A DNA stretch of 64,000 nucleotides from Streptococcus parapneumoniae. GTDB taxonomy: Bacteria; Bacillota; Bacilli; Lactobacillales; Streptococcaceae. Shown piece after piece: positions 42,963 through 51,548 of this stretch. The translations under genes and the position numbers were made by a program. The stretch covers positions 2,124,501-2,188,500 of the forward strand of contig NZ_AP026968.1 in NCBI RefSeq assembly GCF_037076355.1, written 5' to 3'. Within the stretch, counting starts at the first letter, position 1. Each line of letters begins with the position of its first letter. Under the pieces are notes generated by a model. That model searched no databases, was not told the DNA's origin, and saw only the letters and a program-made list of their open reading frames with translations.

Positions 42963-43397
42963 TTATTCGTATGTTAACTTGATAGAATCTTTGTCTTCAA
43001 GCATTTTTTTAATGTTAACGACAGGCAATATGAAGTTGGGGAACTCATTACCCCGAGTAATCATATCAGATACGATAGGCCGAATATAGGACCAAAGAAT
43101 TGCTAAGCCATTCTCTTTAAGAAAAGTTTCAAAATCAATATCAAATTCTGTCTCGTCATATATAAATGAAAATTCTCCAACAATATCTACAATAAGCTCA
43201 AAAGCAGAATCATCTGAATCTATATTTCCTTGCTTTGTTATCAAGTTAACATAAGCAAGGTTTTCAGATTTTCTTATTAAAATCTGTGCAGACAATTCAG
43301 GATGTAAATTAATAGTACTATTTGTTTGGTCAAAACTAGGATTTCTTCGGTATGATACTTCATTTAAAAAATAATCTTTAAATTGTAAAGAGGACAT
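42963..43397 (-). CDS. SecB-like chaperone of a toxin-antitoxin-chaperone (TAC) operon
   Basis: 144 aa, the length of SecB. The N-terminal half reads as SecB beta strands (LQFKDYFLNEVSYRRNPSFD, VDIVGEFSFIYD). The C-terminal part FLKENGLAILWSYIRPIVSD then TRGNEFPNFILPVVNIKKML follows the SecB pattern of A-x-x-L-(F/W)-x-Y-I-R and T-R-G-x-F-P-x-x-x-L-P-V-x-x. Most Firmicutes lack housekeeping SecB, so this is a dedicated chaperone of the kind found in TAC systems, where it stabilises the antitoxin. Its ATG overlaps the antitoxin stop by one base (TAATG). Third gene of the operon. Confidence 0.85.
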   Translation of the reverse strand: MSSLQFKDYFLNEVSYRRNPSFDQTNSTINLHPELSAQILIRKSENLAYVNLITKQGNIDSDDSAFELIVDIVGEFSFIYDETEFDIDFETFLKENGLAILWSYIRPIVSDMITRGNEFPNFILPVVNIKKMLEDKDSIKLTYE

Positions 43398-43741
43398 TAA
43401 GCTGCCACCTCACTATTTTCTTTTGTTGTAATTAAGTTTTCAGAATCTATTGGTAAATATGAAAAACATGACTTCTTGTTTTTTATATTATATTCAGGCA
43501 TTGCATTTACTTTAGTTACAGAATTCAAATCATCAAACTCTTTTTGATTATTTAATTGAGGAGTAAAATGGATTTCATCTTTATATTTTTTAAGACTTCC
43601 TGATATATTCAAATCATAAGCAAATTCATTGTTTACTGAATAAATTTTGTTGGCCTTAATATTTTCAACTAATTCTTGGAACATTGGAGAATCCATCAAA
43701 GAAAATTCTTCAGTTCCTAAAAAGTTTGACAATAAACTCAT
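43397..43741 (-). CDS. candidate chaperone-dependent antitoxin
   Basis: 114 aa with no recognised family. It begins MSLLSNFLGTEEFSLMDSPM; the C-terminal third is polar and apparently flexible (IKNKKSCFSYLPIDSENLI). The ATG at 43741 follows a perfect AAGGAGG; the frame is open 12 codons further without a site. It lies between the ADP-ribosyltransferase-like gene (14 bases upstream) and the SecB-like gene (overlapping by one base), which is the antitoxin position in TAC operons. In known TAC systems the antitoxin is unstable and needs the chaperone to fold and neutralise the toxin. The antitoxin role is inferred from position. Confidence 0.6.
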   Translation of the reverse strand: MSLLSNFLGTEEFSLMDSPMFQELVENIKANKIYSVNNEFAYDLNISGSLKKYKDEIHFTPQLNNQKEFDDLNSVTKVNAMPEYNIKNKKSCFSYLPIDSENLITTKENSEVAA

Positions 43742-43755
43742 AAAAGCCTCCTTAT

Positions 43756-44343
43756 TTATAAAATGTTTGTAATACAATTTAAATCACGGATACAGATTTC
43801 TTCTCCATTCTTTCCGTCAATTACTGGTAAAGATGGAATAGCAGTATATGTTTTGGACTGCACTGCTTCATAATTCTTCCCATGCTGAGACGCTAAATCA
43901 AGCAACAGTTCAATAATTAATCCTTGATTTTGGTTAAGAAGAGTAGCTCTATTTTTGGCTCCGCTACCTGAAATACCTGCAATCTCACGTTCAATTTGAA
44001 TAGATGCCGCTTGTCGATATTCCTCTAATAACCTTTGGTTTTTTGGGTTATCTAAAATAAAAATCTTATCTATAGATTTTAGGGTGATTTTAGCATGAAT
44101 TAACTCAGGCCTAACCCCAGGTTTGCTTAGTTCAAATGACTTATACTTTGCGACATAAGCAGAAGCAATCGTTTTACCAGTATCTTTGTTAAAAGGTAGA
44201 AAAAAGTAAATACCATTACCCAAATCGTTCGGATGTCTCTGTTTATGAATACCAGGTTTATATTTCTCATAAGAAAACCCAGCAGATAGAATCTTTTCTT
44301 TCCTTTTATTGGTGGTGCCGTGCCACCCACTATATTGTAGCAT
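43756..44343 (-). CDS. ADP-ribosyltransferase-like toxin of a TAC (CmdTAC-like) operon
   Basis: 195 aa from the ATG at 44343, which has AGGAGG seven bases upstream (the frame is open 19 codons further). Motifs in order fit a PARP/ART fold: YSGWHGTT (His8, NAD binding), KILSAGF, then DLGNGIYFF (Tyr46) and a Glu in GEEICIRDLNCI close to the C-terminus, giving an H-Y-E triad. First gene of an operon with a candidate antitoxin and a SecB-like chaperone. The E. coli anti-phage system CmdTAC has the same three parts, with an mRNA ADP-ribosyltransferase as toxin. Homology to CmdT specifically has not been tested. Confidence 0.7.
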   Translation of the reverse strand: MLQYSGWHGTTNKRKEKILSAGFSYEKYKPGIHKQRHPNDLGNGIYFFLPFNKDTGKTIASAYVAKYKSFELSKPGVRPELIHAKITLKSIDKIFILDNPKNQRLLEEYRQAASIQIEREIAGISGSGAKNRATLLNQNQGLIIELLLDLASQHGKNYEAVQSKTYTAIPSLPVIDGKNGEEICIRDLNCITNIL

Positions 44344-44649
44344 AGAACCTCCTGATGAAGCTACTAGCTTAATTATACTGTTAAAGCTTAGATAATTCAA
44401 CTATTACGGGCTTTTTTGAAAAAATTCTAGCGATTTCCAGAACGTAACTGAGCATTAAGACAATAACTACCTCACCTTATCATGCCGAAATTATCGGATT
44501 TTATCAGAATTAAAACCCCATAAAATCGGGCTTTTTTGAAGAATAGAGTGGATTGGAACTAGAACAGTACACTACGACTACTAAAACATTTCTAGAAATT
44601 AATTTGACTTTCCTAATCAATTTGTTCAAATCTTATTTCAATCTACTAT

Positions 44650-44675
44650 AAAAAAACACAAGCCTAAGCCTGCGG
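44650..44675 (-). repeat. 26-bp terminator repeat, copy behind the ToxN-like gene
   Basis: Minus-strand hairpin GCAGGC-TTAG-GCTTGT (a near-match stem) followed by T7, just after the ToxN-like stop. It matches 45385-45410 with one difference, so the ToxN module lies between two copies. Confidence 0.8.
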
Positions 44676-44684
44676 AAACATTAT

Positions 44685-45200
44685 CTATTCTAAATAGTCT
44701 TTTTCTGTTATGACTCTTAATCTAGTAGAATAATTCTGGAATGTTGAGAATTTAAAGCGTTTAGGATCTTCAAGTTTGTTTCTATCGTTCATTTCTAAAG
44801 CACGGTTATAGTCTATAATAGCTTTCACTAACTTATTGATTATAGCTTTATCATTATCCATTACTTTATAATAATCTTCGACTTTCCGAAGGCGAAAAGT
44901 GGTATTTAGTAAATAACTTTTATCTTCTAAAATCAATGTTTTACCAATATCTAATCCTTCAACATATCCTTCTTTTGCTGAATTTCTAAGCTTATACTTC
45001 AATTGATACTTTTTAGGAATGTAACTTCTAAATGGAATCAAGAAAGTTAGCCCCTGTATTTTGACAACAGTTACCGCAAATCCCCTTCCTTTATTCATTA
45101 CTTCCTTCGTCTTAAAGTCATAGTCCATCGCTTGAATAAGGTCGTAATCCTTGCACATTTTTAAATCAATTTGACCTAATTTTAATTTTTTGCTTTTCAT
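44685..45200 (-). CDS. ToxN/AbiQ-like endoribonuclease toxin (type III toxin-antitoxin)
   Basis: 171 aa. The fold pattern of the type III toxins is visible: GRGFAVTVVKIQGLTFLIPF (core beta strands with the typical (V/I)-x-G-(L/H)-x-(F/Y)-x-(I/L)-P segment), then RSYIPKKYQLKY, EGLDIGKTLIL and a C-terminal helical part IINKLVKAIIDYNRALE. It most resembles the CptN/TenpN branch. The gene is preceded by a strong promoter, a roughly 130-nt structured RNA and a terminator hairpin, the promoter-RNA-terminator-toxin order that defines type III systems, where the RNA inhibits the RNase. Such systems abort phage infection. The ribosome site is weak (AGGGAATAGAA). Confidence 0.72.
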   Translation of the reverse strand: MKSKKLKLGQIDLKMCKDYDLIQAMDYDFKTKEVMNKGRGFAVTVVKIQGLTFLIPFRSYIPKKYQLKYKLRNSAKEGYVEGLDIGKTLILEDKSYLLNTTFRLRKVEDYYKVMDNDKAIINKLVKAIIDYNRALEMNDRNKLEDPKRFKFSTFQNYSTRLRVITEKDYLE

Positions 45201-45215
45201 TTCTATTCCCTAGAT

Positions 45216-45347
45216 AAAAAGCTCACTAAAAAGTGAGCAACATTTCCAATGAGATACTTCTGTTGACGAGCGCGTCTCTCCGCCCCCTCATTGCCTCACG
45301 AAAAGGCTAGACGAATCGAAAGGAGGTGAGTTTTCCTGTTTTCAATT
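45216..45347 (-). ncRNA. candidate type III antitoxin RNA with terminator
   Basis: A promoter TTGACA (45377-45382, minus) with AAGAAT (45354-45359) at 17 bases drives a transcript starting near 45347 and ending in the hairpin GCTCAC-TTTTT-GTGAGC-T5 (45216-45239), 16 bases ahead of the ToxN-like ATG. No ORF is present. Internal pairs CTCAC/GTGAG and CAATGAG/CTCATTG suggest a compact fold. TCGTC recurs 45 bases apart, but clear tandem repeats typical of ToxI are not evident. Confidence 0.6.
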
Positions 45348-45384
45348 CTACTTATTCTTACACATTTTTTTAATTTTGTCAAAC

Positions 45385-45410
45385 AAAAAAACGCAAGCCT
45401 AAGCCTGCGG
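45385..45410 (-). repeat. 26-bp terminator repeat, copy upstream of the ToxN module
   Basis: Minus-strand GCAGGC-TTAG-GCTTGC stem and seven T residues, three bases before the -35 of the RNA promoter. One mismatch to 44650-44675. Confidence 0.8.
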
Positions 45411-45440
45411 TGAGTGTAATCTATTTTGAAATTTTTAAAT

Positions 45441-45566
45441 AAAAAAGGAGCATTTAAGCCCCTCCTTTGAAATAACGGACCCTTTGGCTGGTCGGTGTAC
45501 CCAGAATCTCAGATACCCTTTTGCAAGGTGTGACAGGAATCTTTCTGCCCTCAAATGTCTTTCGTT
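45441..45566 (-). ncRNA. candidate small RNA of unknown family
   Basis: Minus-strand promoter TTGACA (45595-45600) and TAGAAT (45573-45578) with a 16-base spacer, followed by about 125 bases without an ORF and a terminator AGGAG...GCTCCT-T6 (45441-45467). The sequence has possible short pairs (for example GGGTACACC and the GACCAGCCAAAGGGTC hairpin). I do not recognise the family. It could be a second RNA antitoxin or an orphan regulatory RNA. Confidence 0.5.
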
Positions 45567-45653
45567 AATGTTATTCTAGCACTATCTAATTTTTTGTCAA
45601 GTTTTCTCAATCTACCAGACTTGATACGTATTAGCTACACGCTCAACAAATTT

Positions 45654-45767
45654 ATACTCTTCGAAAATCTCTTCAAACCTCCTCAGCTTCCATCTGAAAC
45701 CTCAAAACAGTGTTTTGAGCAACCTACAGCTAGCTTCCTAGTTTGCTCTTTGATTTTCATTGAGTAT
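45654..45767 (+). repeat. BOX element, A-C type
   Basis: 114 bp from ATACTCTTCGAAAATCTC to TTTCATTGAGTAT, plus orientation, inverted relative to the copy at 42594-42706. The 166 bases between it and the 53-bp repeat show no supported gene. Confidence 0.9.
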
Positions 45768-45933
45768 TAAAAAACTCTCTTATCTGAAACCATCACAAAA
45801 AAAACACTTGTTTTACTAATTTTAAGTGTACCACAATACCTCCAATTGCTAATCGATAGAATTGCTCTTAGGAAACATTCCCTTTCTGCTATTTTATCAT
45901 AAGTTTGTCTAACTGTGGCATTTGAAACTAGAT

Positions 45934-45986
45934 AATTCTTCTGTTTCACGCGAAACACCCTGCGCCAAGCAAGGTGTTCTTGTTTT
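45934..45986 (-). repeat. 53-bp direct repeat, right copy, and terminator of the glycosidase operon
   Basis: Same sequence as 42540-42592 except one base. It overlaps the GH20 stop codon and its hairpin (AACACC...GGTGTT) is that operon's natural terminator, so this is probably the original copy. Confidence 0.88.
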
Positions 45987-47865
45987 AGGTCGTGTAAATC
46001 GTTGAAGCTGTCGCAATGGTATGCCATTGGTTGGCTGTTGTGGCTGCGAAGCCCTTGTCTGCGTAGAAGTCGTTAAATGGCAGGATTTCCACTTCTAGTT
46101 CGTCGATGCGGTCAAGCTGACCAGCCAGATAAGCCTCGATACGGCTTTCTGCTCGCTTGATGCGTTGCAAGAGTCCGCCCATACGGATGTCAACTGTATC
46201 CAAACCAAAGACCTTGTTTTCCTTCAGCCATTGATGGCTAAAGAGGGCATGGAAGTCTTCAATTTGGCTTCTGAGTTCTGGTAATTCTTGTCTTGCGATT
46301 TCTTGCAGACTTTCTTTATCATCTGCTTGATAGGCTTGACGAATGTGTCGTCCCACATCGACTTTGCTACTTAAAATAGCATTCAACTGGGCCTGAGTTT
46401 CAAAGAGGTAGGCATAGTTGCCAGCTTTTTCTTTAATATCAGCAAGCATCTCAGCAGCCTGAGCAAAGTGTGGTTTGTCCTGTTCAGGTGTCATGTGCCG
46501 GTCAAGGATCGGACAGAGAACATCCTGATAAAAGACATAGCGGTTGGGATTGATGCCACTGAGATTTTCTGGTAGATCTGGCAAGAGGTTGGCAAGGTCA
46601 AGCTGCATAAAATCTTCAACCGATAGACCTGTATTGGTCTGAAAGTGAGCAGACAAACGGTCTAGGTCATTGCGGTAGCTGAGTTCTGCCCAGATTTGCA
46701 GACTTGGTAGGATAGAAAACTGGGCTGTTTCACCACCATTGTCCCCCCAACCCGTTACAATGACTTCTTTGATGTCATTGGCACGGCAGGCTTTATTGGC
46801 CTCGATAGCCACTAGACGGCTGAAATGGTTGTGAGGTGTAAAGCCAATCCACTTCCAAGCTCCCCCTGCAAATGCAAGGTCATGGCTAATCCTGTGGTGG
46901 TTGCGGAAGTTGCGATTGTATTTTTCCTCGCTATCCTGGTAATAATCCCAGTAAACCAAGGTCACACGGTCTTTGAGACGGTCTAGGTAGACACGAGTTT
47001 CTTCTGGAATTTCCACGTCGCGGTCGTACTGACCATCTGCTGACATAAGTTTAAAGAACATATCGCTCCACATCTGGCAGTGGAAACCATATTTATCAGC
47101 AATATCCAGCACGCGCTCCAAGTGTTGGCACATAAGGAGACTACGGTCCACAACACCGTTCAATATCAAGTAACGTCCCAAGCCAACCAAGTGGGCTTCG
47201 TCCATCCCGATATTGACCTTGCGAGTCCTCAGTTTAGATAGAGTAGCAAACATGCCGTCAATCAGGTCATAAACCTTTTCTTCGCCAATGAGGAGAATGT
47301 CCTCTACATCACGGAGTTCTTGCACTTCCTTGACACCCCATTTGACGAAGGCCGACAAGTGGGCCAAGGTCTGAATGCAAGGCACAAAGGTCATGTCAAA
47401 CTGTTGGGCATAGGCTTCGATTTCCTGCAACTCCTCAGCTGAGTAGGCTCCACGGAAATAGCCAAAGTAAGGCTGTCCTTCAATCTGGTAGGTGTCTTCC
47501 ATGTAAAGCTCAAAGATTGAGTAGCCCATGAGAGCCAAGACCTCAATCATCTGCTTGGCAGAAGTCACATTTAGCACCGCATTTCGAGAACAGTCTGCCA
47601 TATAGGCTAAATCTTCATAAGCTGCTTGTTCCTCAATCTCTACCTTGTCACCTTCTGCTAGAGCTGTTACCAACAAGGACAAGGCACGATAAAGTTGGTG
47701 GGGTTTGCGGTAGGTCAATTGATAGTGACCACCCTCACCCTTGATAGAGATAGAGGCTTGATCAGATTGGGCGACAGCTACTTCTACATCTGGTAGAGAA
47801 ATGTGCTTTTGAAGCAACTCTATAGCTTGATGTTGTTTACTGCTAATTCCTGTAAAAATTACCAT
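45985..47865 (-). CDS. GH20 beta-N-acetylhexosaminidase (GH20C-like)
   Basis: 626 aa, no signal peptide, so cytoplasmic. It removes terminal GlcNAc or GalNAc from oligosaccharides taken up by the cell. The TIM-barrel domain has [16 protein letters not shown] at its start, [10 protein letters not shown] and the catalytic Asp-Glu pair in [14 protein letters not shown] (about residue 221), as in GH20. It resembles the cytoplasmic GH20C type known from pneumococcus. GGAGG lies ahead of the ATG, and the start overlaps the ROK gene stop by seven bases. Last gene of the mannosidase-ROK-hexosaminidase operon for N-glycan breakdown. Confidence 0.88.
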   Translation of the reverse strand: MVIFTGISSKQHQAIELLQKHISLPDVEVAVAQSDQASISIKGEGGHYQLTYRKPHQLYRALSLLVTALAEGDKVEIEEQAAYEDLAYMADCSRNAVLNVTSAKQMIEVLALMGYSIFELYMEDTYQIEGQPYFGYFRGAYSAEELQEIEAYAQQFDMTFVPCIQTLAHLSAFVKWGVKEVQELRDVEDILLIGEEKVYDLIDGMFATLSKLRTRKVNIGMDEAHLVGLGRYLILNGVVDRSLLMCQHLERVLDIADKYGFHCQMWSDMFFKLMSADGQYDRDVEIPEETRVYLDRLKDRVTLVYWDYYQDSEEKYNRNFRNHHRISHDLAFAGGAWKWIGFTPHNHFSRLVAIEANKACRANDIKEVIVTGWGDNGGETAQFSILPSLQIWAELSYRNDLDRLSAHFQTNTGLSVEDFMQLDLANLLPDLPENLSGINPNRYVFYQDVLCPILDRHMTPEQDKPHFAQAAEMLADIKEKAGNYAYLFETQAQLNAILSSKVDVGRHIRQAYQADDKESLQEIARQELPELRSQIEDFHALFSHQWLKENKVFGLDTVDIRMGGLLQRIKRAESRIEAYLAGQLDRIDELEVEILPFNDFYADKGFAATTANQWHTIATASTIYTT

Positions 47866-48728
47866 TGATTTTCCTCCTGTAGCCAGTTGACAAGGGCACC
47901 GTAGAGATTGGCATCTGCATGATAGGTGCAGGCTTGGATGACAGGTGCGACCGTATATTCTTCGTAAGTATCGACAAAGTCATCTACAGCCTTCTTGACA
48001 CCTTGAATAAAATCTGGATTTTGACTGATAGAGCCTCCCAGGCTAATGACATCTGGATCGATGAGATACTGGATATTGAGCAAGCCTTGAGCCAGATTAC
48101 GGTTCATGCGCTCAATGGCTTCTTGGCAAAGGTCATTTCCTGCTTCGGCCTCTTGGTAAATTTTGCGACCGTCCCAATCAGTCTGACCAGATTTTTCAAT
48201 CACGTAGCGTACCATATTCCCAGTTGATGCTAGTTGCGACCAGTTATTGAGTTTTTCAGCAGGGGCAAGGGTTGTCATGTAGCCAAATTCTCCACCCAGA
48301 CCGTGGCGACCTCGGTGCAGTCTGCCATTGATAATCATAGCTCCGCCAATCCCTGTCCCAATCACGACACAGGCTGCATTTTCAAGTTCTGGATGAGCCA
48401 GTAATTCACTGAGTCCAACGCAGTTGGCATCATTTTCCAGATGGACAGGAATCTGATAAGAGCTAAGCGCCTCATACCACGAAAAGCCATGGATGTAGGG
48501 CACCGCACTGAAGCCATCAATCACACCTGTCTCTTGATTGACCGCGCCTGGAACGCTCATAGCAATCCCGCTGTAATCCTGCTCTGGCAAGCGCTGGTCT
48601 AACCAAGCTAGTAAATCCTCCAAACTTTCAGGCGTTGGAATGCTTGTCTTATTCAGTATTTTCCCATCAGGAGTCAGACTGGCAAACTTAATCCCAGTCC
48701 CTCCGATATCAATCGTTGCAATGGTCAT
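47859..48728 (-). CDS. ROK-family sugar kinase
   Basis: 289 aa. The ATP-binding start [17 protein letters not shown], sugar-binding region [13 protein letters not shown] and phosphate loop [15 protein letters not shown] are typical of ROK kinases. The CxCGxxGC zinc motif of most ROK proteins is absent, its place being taken by [12 protein letters not shown], so it is a zinc-free member. Probable substrate: mannose or N-acetylhexosamine released by the neighbouring glycosidases. The ATG at 48728 fits the family start, but no good ribosome site is seen; an ATG four codons upstream is an alternative. Confidence 0.88.
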   Translation of the reverse strand: MTIATIDIGGTGIKFASLTPDGKILNKTSIPTPESLEDLLAWLDQRLPEQDYSGIAMSVPGAVNQETGVIDGFSAVPYIHGFSWYEALSSYQIPVHLENDANCVGLSELLAHPELENAACVVIGTGIGGAMIINGRLHRGRHGLGGEFGYMTTLAPAEKLNNWSQLASTGNMVRYVIEKSGQTDWDGRKIYQEAEAGNDLCQEAIERMNRNLAQGLLNIQYLIDPDVISLGGSISQNPDFIQGVKKAVDDFVDTYEEYTVAPVIQACTYHADANLYGALVNWLQEENQW

Positions 48729-48811
48729 TGTTTTTACCATAAAAAGGGGCAAATCAGCAGTTAGTTCTTACCTTTTCGCCCCTCCTTTCTTTTGATGTTT
48801 ACTTTTTGAAA

Positions 48812-51457
48812 TTAAATTTCTTCTTTTTTGATGAATTCTGTACGAATCTCTTGTGGAGCCAATAGTCCTGAATGAACTGGGTATGGTCGTTCAAGTAGGT
48901 CAAGGAAGAGATGTTGACTTTCCGGTATACATACATTTTCACTACACATATTGTAGTAACGAAGAACATAGCCTTCTTCATTTTCAGCTACCTTAAAGGC
49001 TGTTGGACAGATTTGCGGTATGTTGAGAACAGAATGGCTCAAGAGGCTACCAGTCGTAGCCACGCTTCCTTCTTGTTTAGCAAGCTGAAGGCTGGTAAAT
49101 GGTGTCTGCAAGGCTTTAGCACGACGATAGGCTGAGAAGCGTTCTTGGGCTTGGTGGCATTCAAGTGCAAACTCGACTTCAAACTCACGCAAGCATTGTG
49201 CTTCTGGTGTTGGGAAGTAACCCCAGTCACCTAGCTCACCTGACGCACGCAGAATAGTCACTGCAATGGTGTCGTCTCCAAGGATTTCGTATTCATTCAA
49301 TCCCTTGTTGGATACAGTCACACCTTTTTCATCATCATACAGACTAACAAAGGCTTGTTGGTGTTGAGGATTTTCAGGATTTTCCCATGAAGCAGCTGGT
49401 TTGTTTGGTCGTGTCACCACCTCATAGATGCTTTCAGAATCATTGCTTGGACGCGTGTTATGAGTCTTGACCAAGAGACGGATACGGTGGTCTTTGGCAG
49501 TGTTGGTAAAGCGAGTCTTGCAACGAATTTGTGGATTGTCAACGAAGACAGTCAACTCAGTTTCCAGAGGAATGCTTGTCAATTCTTCTGACCGTCCAGC
49601 TTCACGCTTCATAAACTCGATGATGCCTTTTTGCTCTTCTTCTAGCTTTTCATCGGCACTGACAGGCACAGTCAATTCATGTTTGAGCAAAATCTTAGCG
49701 TAGCGAGCTGTGTTTTCCAAGACCTCGTAGCTCTTAAGCTCTGCATAGATTGGCTCTGTTCCTTTTGGTTGGAAATAGATATACTCGTTTCCGATGTCAC
49801 CACGGTCTTCGAAGCGGATAAAATCTTCGTAGGCTTCGTGAGTTGTCTTGTCATAAACTGTGATAGTGTCATCCACACTCACCGTTACGAATGGTGTATC
49901 AATCACTCCGTTTTGGTAAATACCCTCACGGTGTTCTTGCTCTCCTTCCAGCAATTGGAAAGTTGTCCAAGAAAGCGGCGCTAGGTGAACTGGAATGGTC
50001 ACGCGCACTTGTCGAGCGATACGAGCTTGGCGAAACTTGTCTTTTGGTAAATCGTACTCAAAATTAGCCCCAAGATCCTCGATTTTAGCCTCTACAGGAC
50101 GCCCATCTAAGTCCTCCACACGGTAACTTGGCAAGGTAAGAGCAGCCATCTTCTTGTAACCTTCTGTTGGGTGCAATTCCTTGAAATCACAAGTCGCCAC
50201 ATCAATCACTGTGCTGACAGTATCGACCTTATCATGCAAGCCTGTGTTAATGACAGTAAAGAGATAATCACTTTGAGCCTTAGCTGTAGCGATTTTACCC
50301 TTCCATTCGTTAAGAAGATTGCTCTTAACAAAGTTTCCTACTTGGTTGACCTTGGCAAAACGAGTTTCCATCTCTCGGTGAACTTCGTCCACGCTACAGC
50401 CACAGATGCTATCATGCGGCGCATTCTGCAAAAGAGTTTTCCAAGCATAGGTCAACTGGTCCTTGTGGTTATGACCCCCAGTGATAATTGTCAAGGGTTC
50501 TACAACTTGCTCTAGGAGGTTGCTATTTTCTTGGAAGGATTGTTTGAGATAAATACGAGATGAAGAAGTGTTGGCAAGTGTGTACCAGCCGTCTGTTTCC
50601 TGACTGGTCAACTCACCTGTAACCGTTGATAATTGCTCCGGTAGGGCACTTTCCACGGCTTGGACATATTCATCAAAGGAACTGTGAACAAAGGTCACAT
50701 CTGGGAAGAGTTCATTTGCCACACGAATGGCTTCGCTCAGATTTTTCTGTACAGGCTGGTGGTCACATCCGTTCATCATCAACCATTGGTTAGTCGAAGC
50801 GTAGGCACGCACATCTGCCAGTTTTTGTTTCCAGAAGGTCAAGGCCTCGTCTTTATCAACTGGAATTTCATTCCCATTGCTATACCAGTTGGCAAAGAGG
50901 ATACCAAGCACTCGACTACCATCTGCACCTTGCCAGTACATTTCTGAAAACTGGGAAGTAAACTGCTCATCTTCGAGGACTTGGTTATCAAATCCAATCG
51001 GTTTCACACCACGACCAAAGGCTGCCACGTGAATGCCTGATTTTTGAAGGATTTGAGGCGCTTGCCCCATATTTCCAAAGGTATCTGGGAAGTAACCAAT
51101 TTGAGTAGATTTACCCCATTTGGCAGCTTCTTGCTGACCAATAAGAGTATTGCGAACATTGGCTTCACTTGAAATCAAATAGTCATCCTGCAAAATGTAA
51201 AAGGGACCAATTTTCAATTTTCCTTCGTCAATGTAGCGTTGAACTTTGTCACGATTTTCAGGGCGAATTTGCAAGTAGTCGTCGAGGACAATAGTTTGTC
51301 CATCCAAGTGGAAACTCTTGAACTCAGGGTCATTTTCAAAGAGATCAAAAAGATTGTCAAACAATTCCACCAACTGCATACGGTGGCTTTCAAAAGGCAA
51401 GTACCACTCACGGTCCCAGTGACTATGTGAGATAATATGTACAACAACATTTTCCAT
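48812..51457 (-). CDS. GH38 alpha-mannosidase
   Basis: 881-aa cytoplasmic retaining mannosidase. The zinc site HSHWDREWYLPFE near residue 10, the nucleophile region YFPDTFGNMGQAPQILQ near 130, and the later zinc His region NAPHDSICGCSVDEVHREME near 345 are all present, followed by the beta-rich C-terminal half usual for GH38. The ATG at 51457 follows GAGG; a further 42 codons upstream are open but non-homologous. In streptococci this enzyme splits alpha-1,3-mannose branches of N-glycans. It is between GH125 (91 bases upstream) and ROK (83 bases downstream). Confidence 0.95.
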   Translation of the reverse strand: MENVVVHIISHSHWDREWYLPFESHRMQLVELFDNLFDLFENDPEFKSFHLDGQTIVLDDYLQIRPENRDKVQRYIDEGKLKIGPFYILQDDYLISSEANVRNTLIGQQEAAKWGKSTQIGYFPDTFGNMGQAPQILQKSGIHVAAFGRGVKPIGFDNQVLEDEQFTSQFSEMYWQGADGSRVLGILFANWYSNGNEIPVDKDEALTFWKQKLADVRAYASTNQWLMMNGCDHQPVQKNLSEAIRVANELFPDVTFVHSSFDEYVQAVESALPEQLSTVTGELTSQETDGWYTLANTSSSRIYLKQSFQENSNLLEQVVEPLTIITGGHNHKDQLTYAWKTLLQNAPHDSICGCSVDEVHREMETRFAKVNQVGNFVKSNLLNEWKGKIATAKAQSDYLFTVINTGLHDKVDTVSTVIDVATCDFKELHPTEGYKKMAALTLPSYRVEDLDGRPVEAKIEDLGANFEYDLPKDKFRQARIARQVRVTIPVHLAPLSWTTFQLLEGEQEHREGIYQNGVIDTPFVTVSVDDTITVYDKTTHEAYEDFIRFEDRGDIGNEYIYFQPKGTEPIYAELKSYEVLENTARYAKILLKHELTVPVSADEKLEEEQKGIIEFMKREAGRSEELTSIPLETELTVFVDNPQIRCKTRFTNTAKDHRIRLLVKTHNTRPSNDSESIYEVVTRPNKPAASWENPENPQHQQAFVSLYDDEKGVTVSNKGLNEYEILGDDTIAVTILRASGELGDWGYFPTPEAQCLREFEVEFALECHQAQERFSAYRRAKALQTPFTSLQLAKQEGSVATTGSLLSHSVLNIPQICPTAFKVAENEEGYVLRYYNMCSENVCIPESQHLFLDLLERPYPVHSGLLAPQEIRTEFIKKEEI

Positions 51458-51548
51458 GAAGTAAAACCTCATTCTAAATTTAAATTTTAACGTTTTAAAT
51501 GTGAATTTGTGATTCTTTCCAAGAATCAGTTGCGCTAAAGCGCGCTCC

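Noticed and set aside
45767..46027. 86-codon minus-strand frame between the BOX element and the GH20 gene
   Set aside because: It starts inside GH20 in another frame, runs through the terminator and intergenic DNA, and has no ribosome site.
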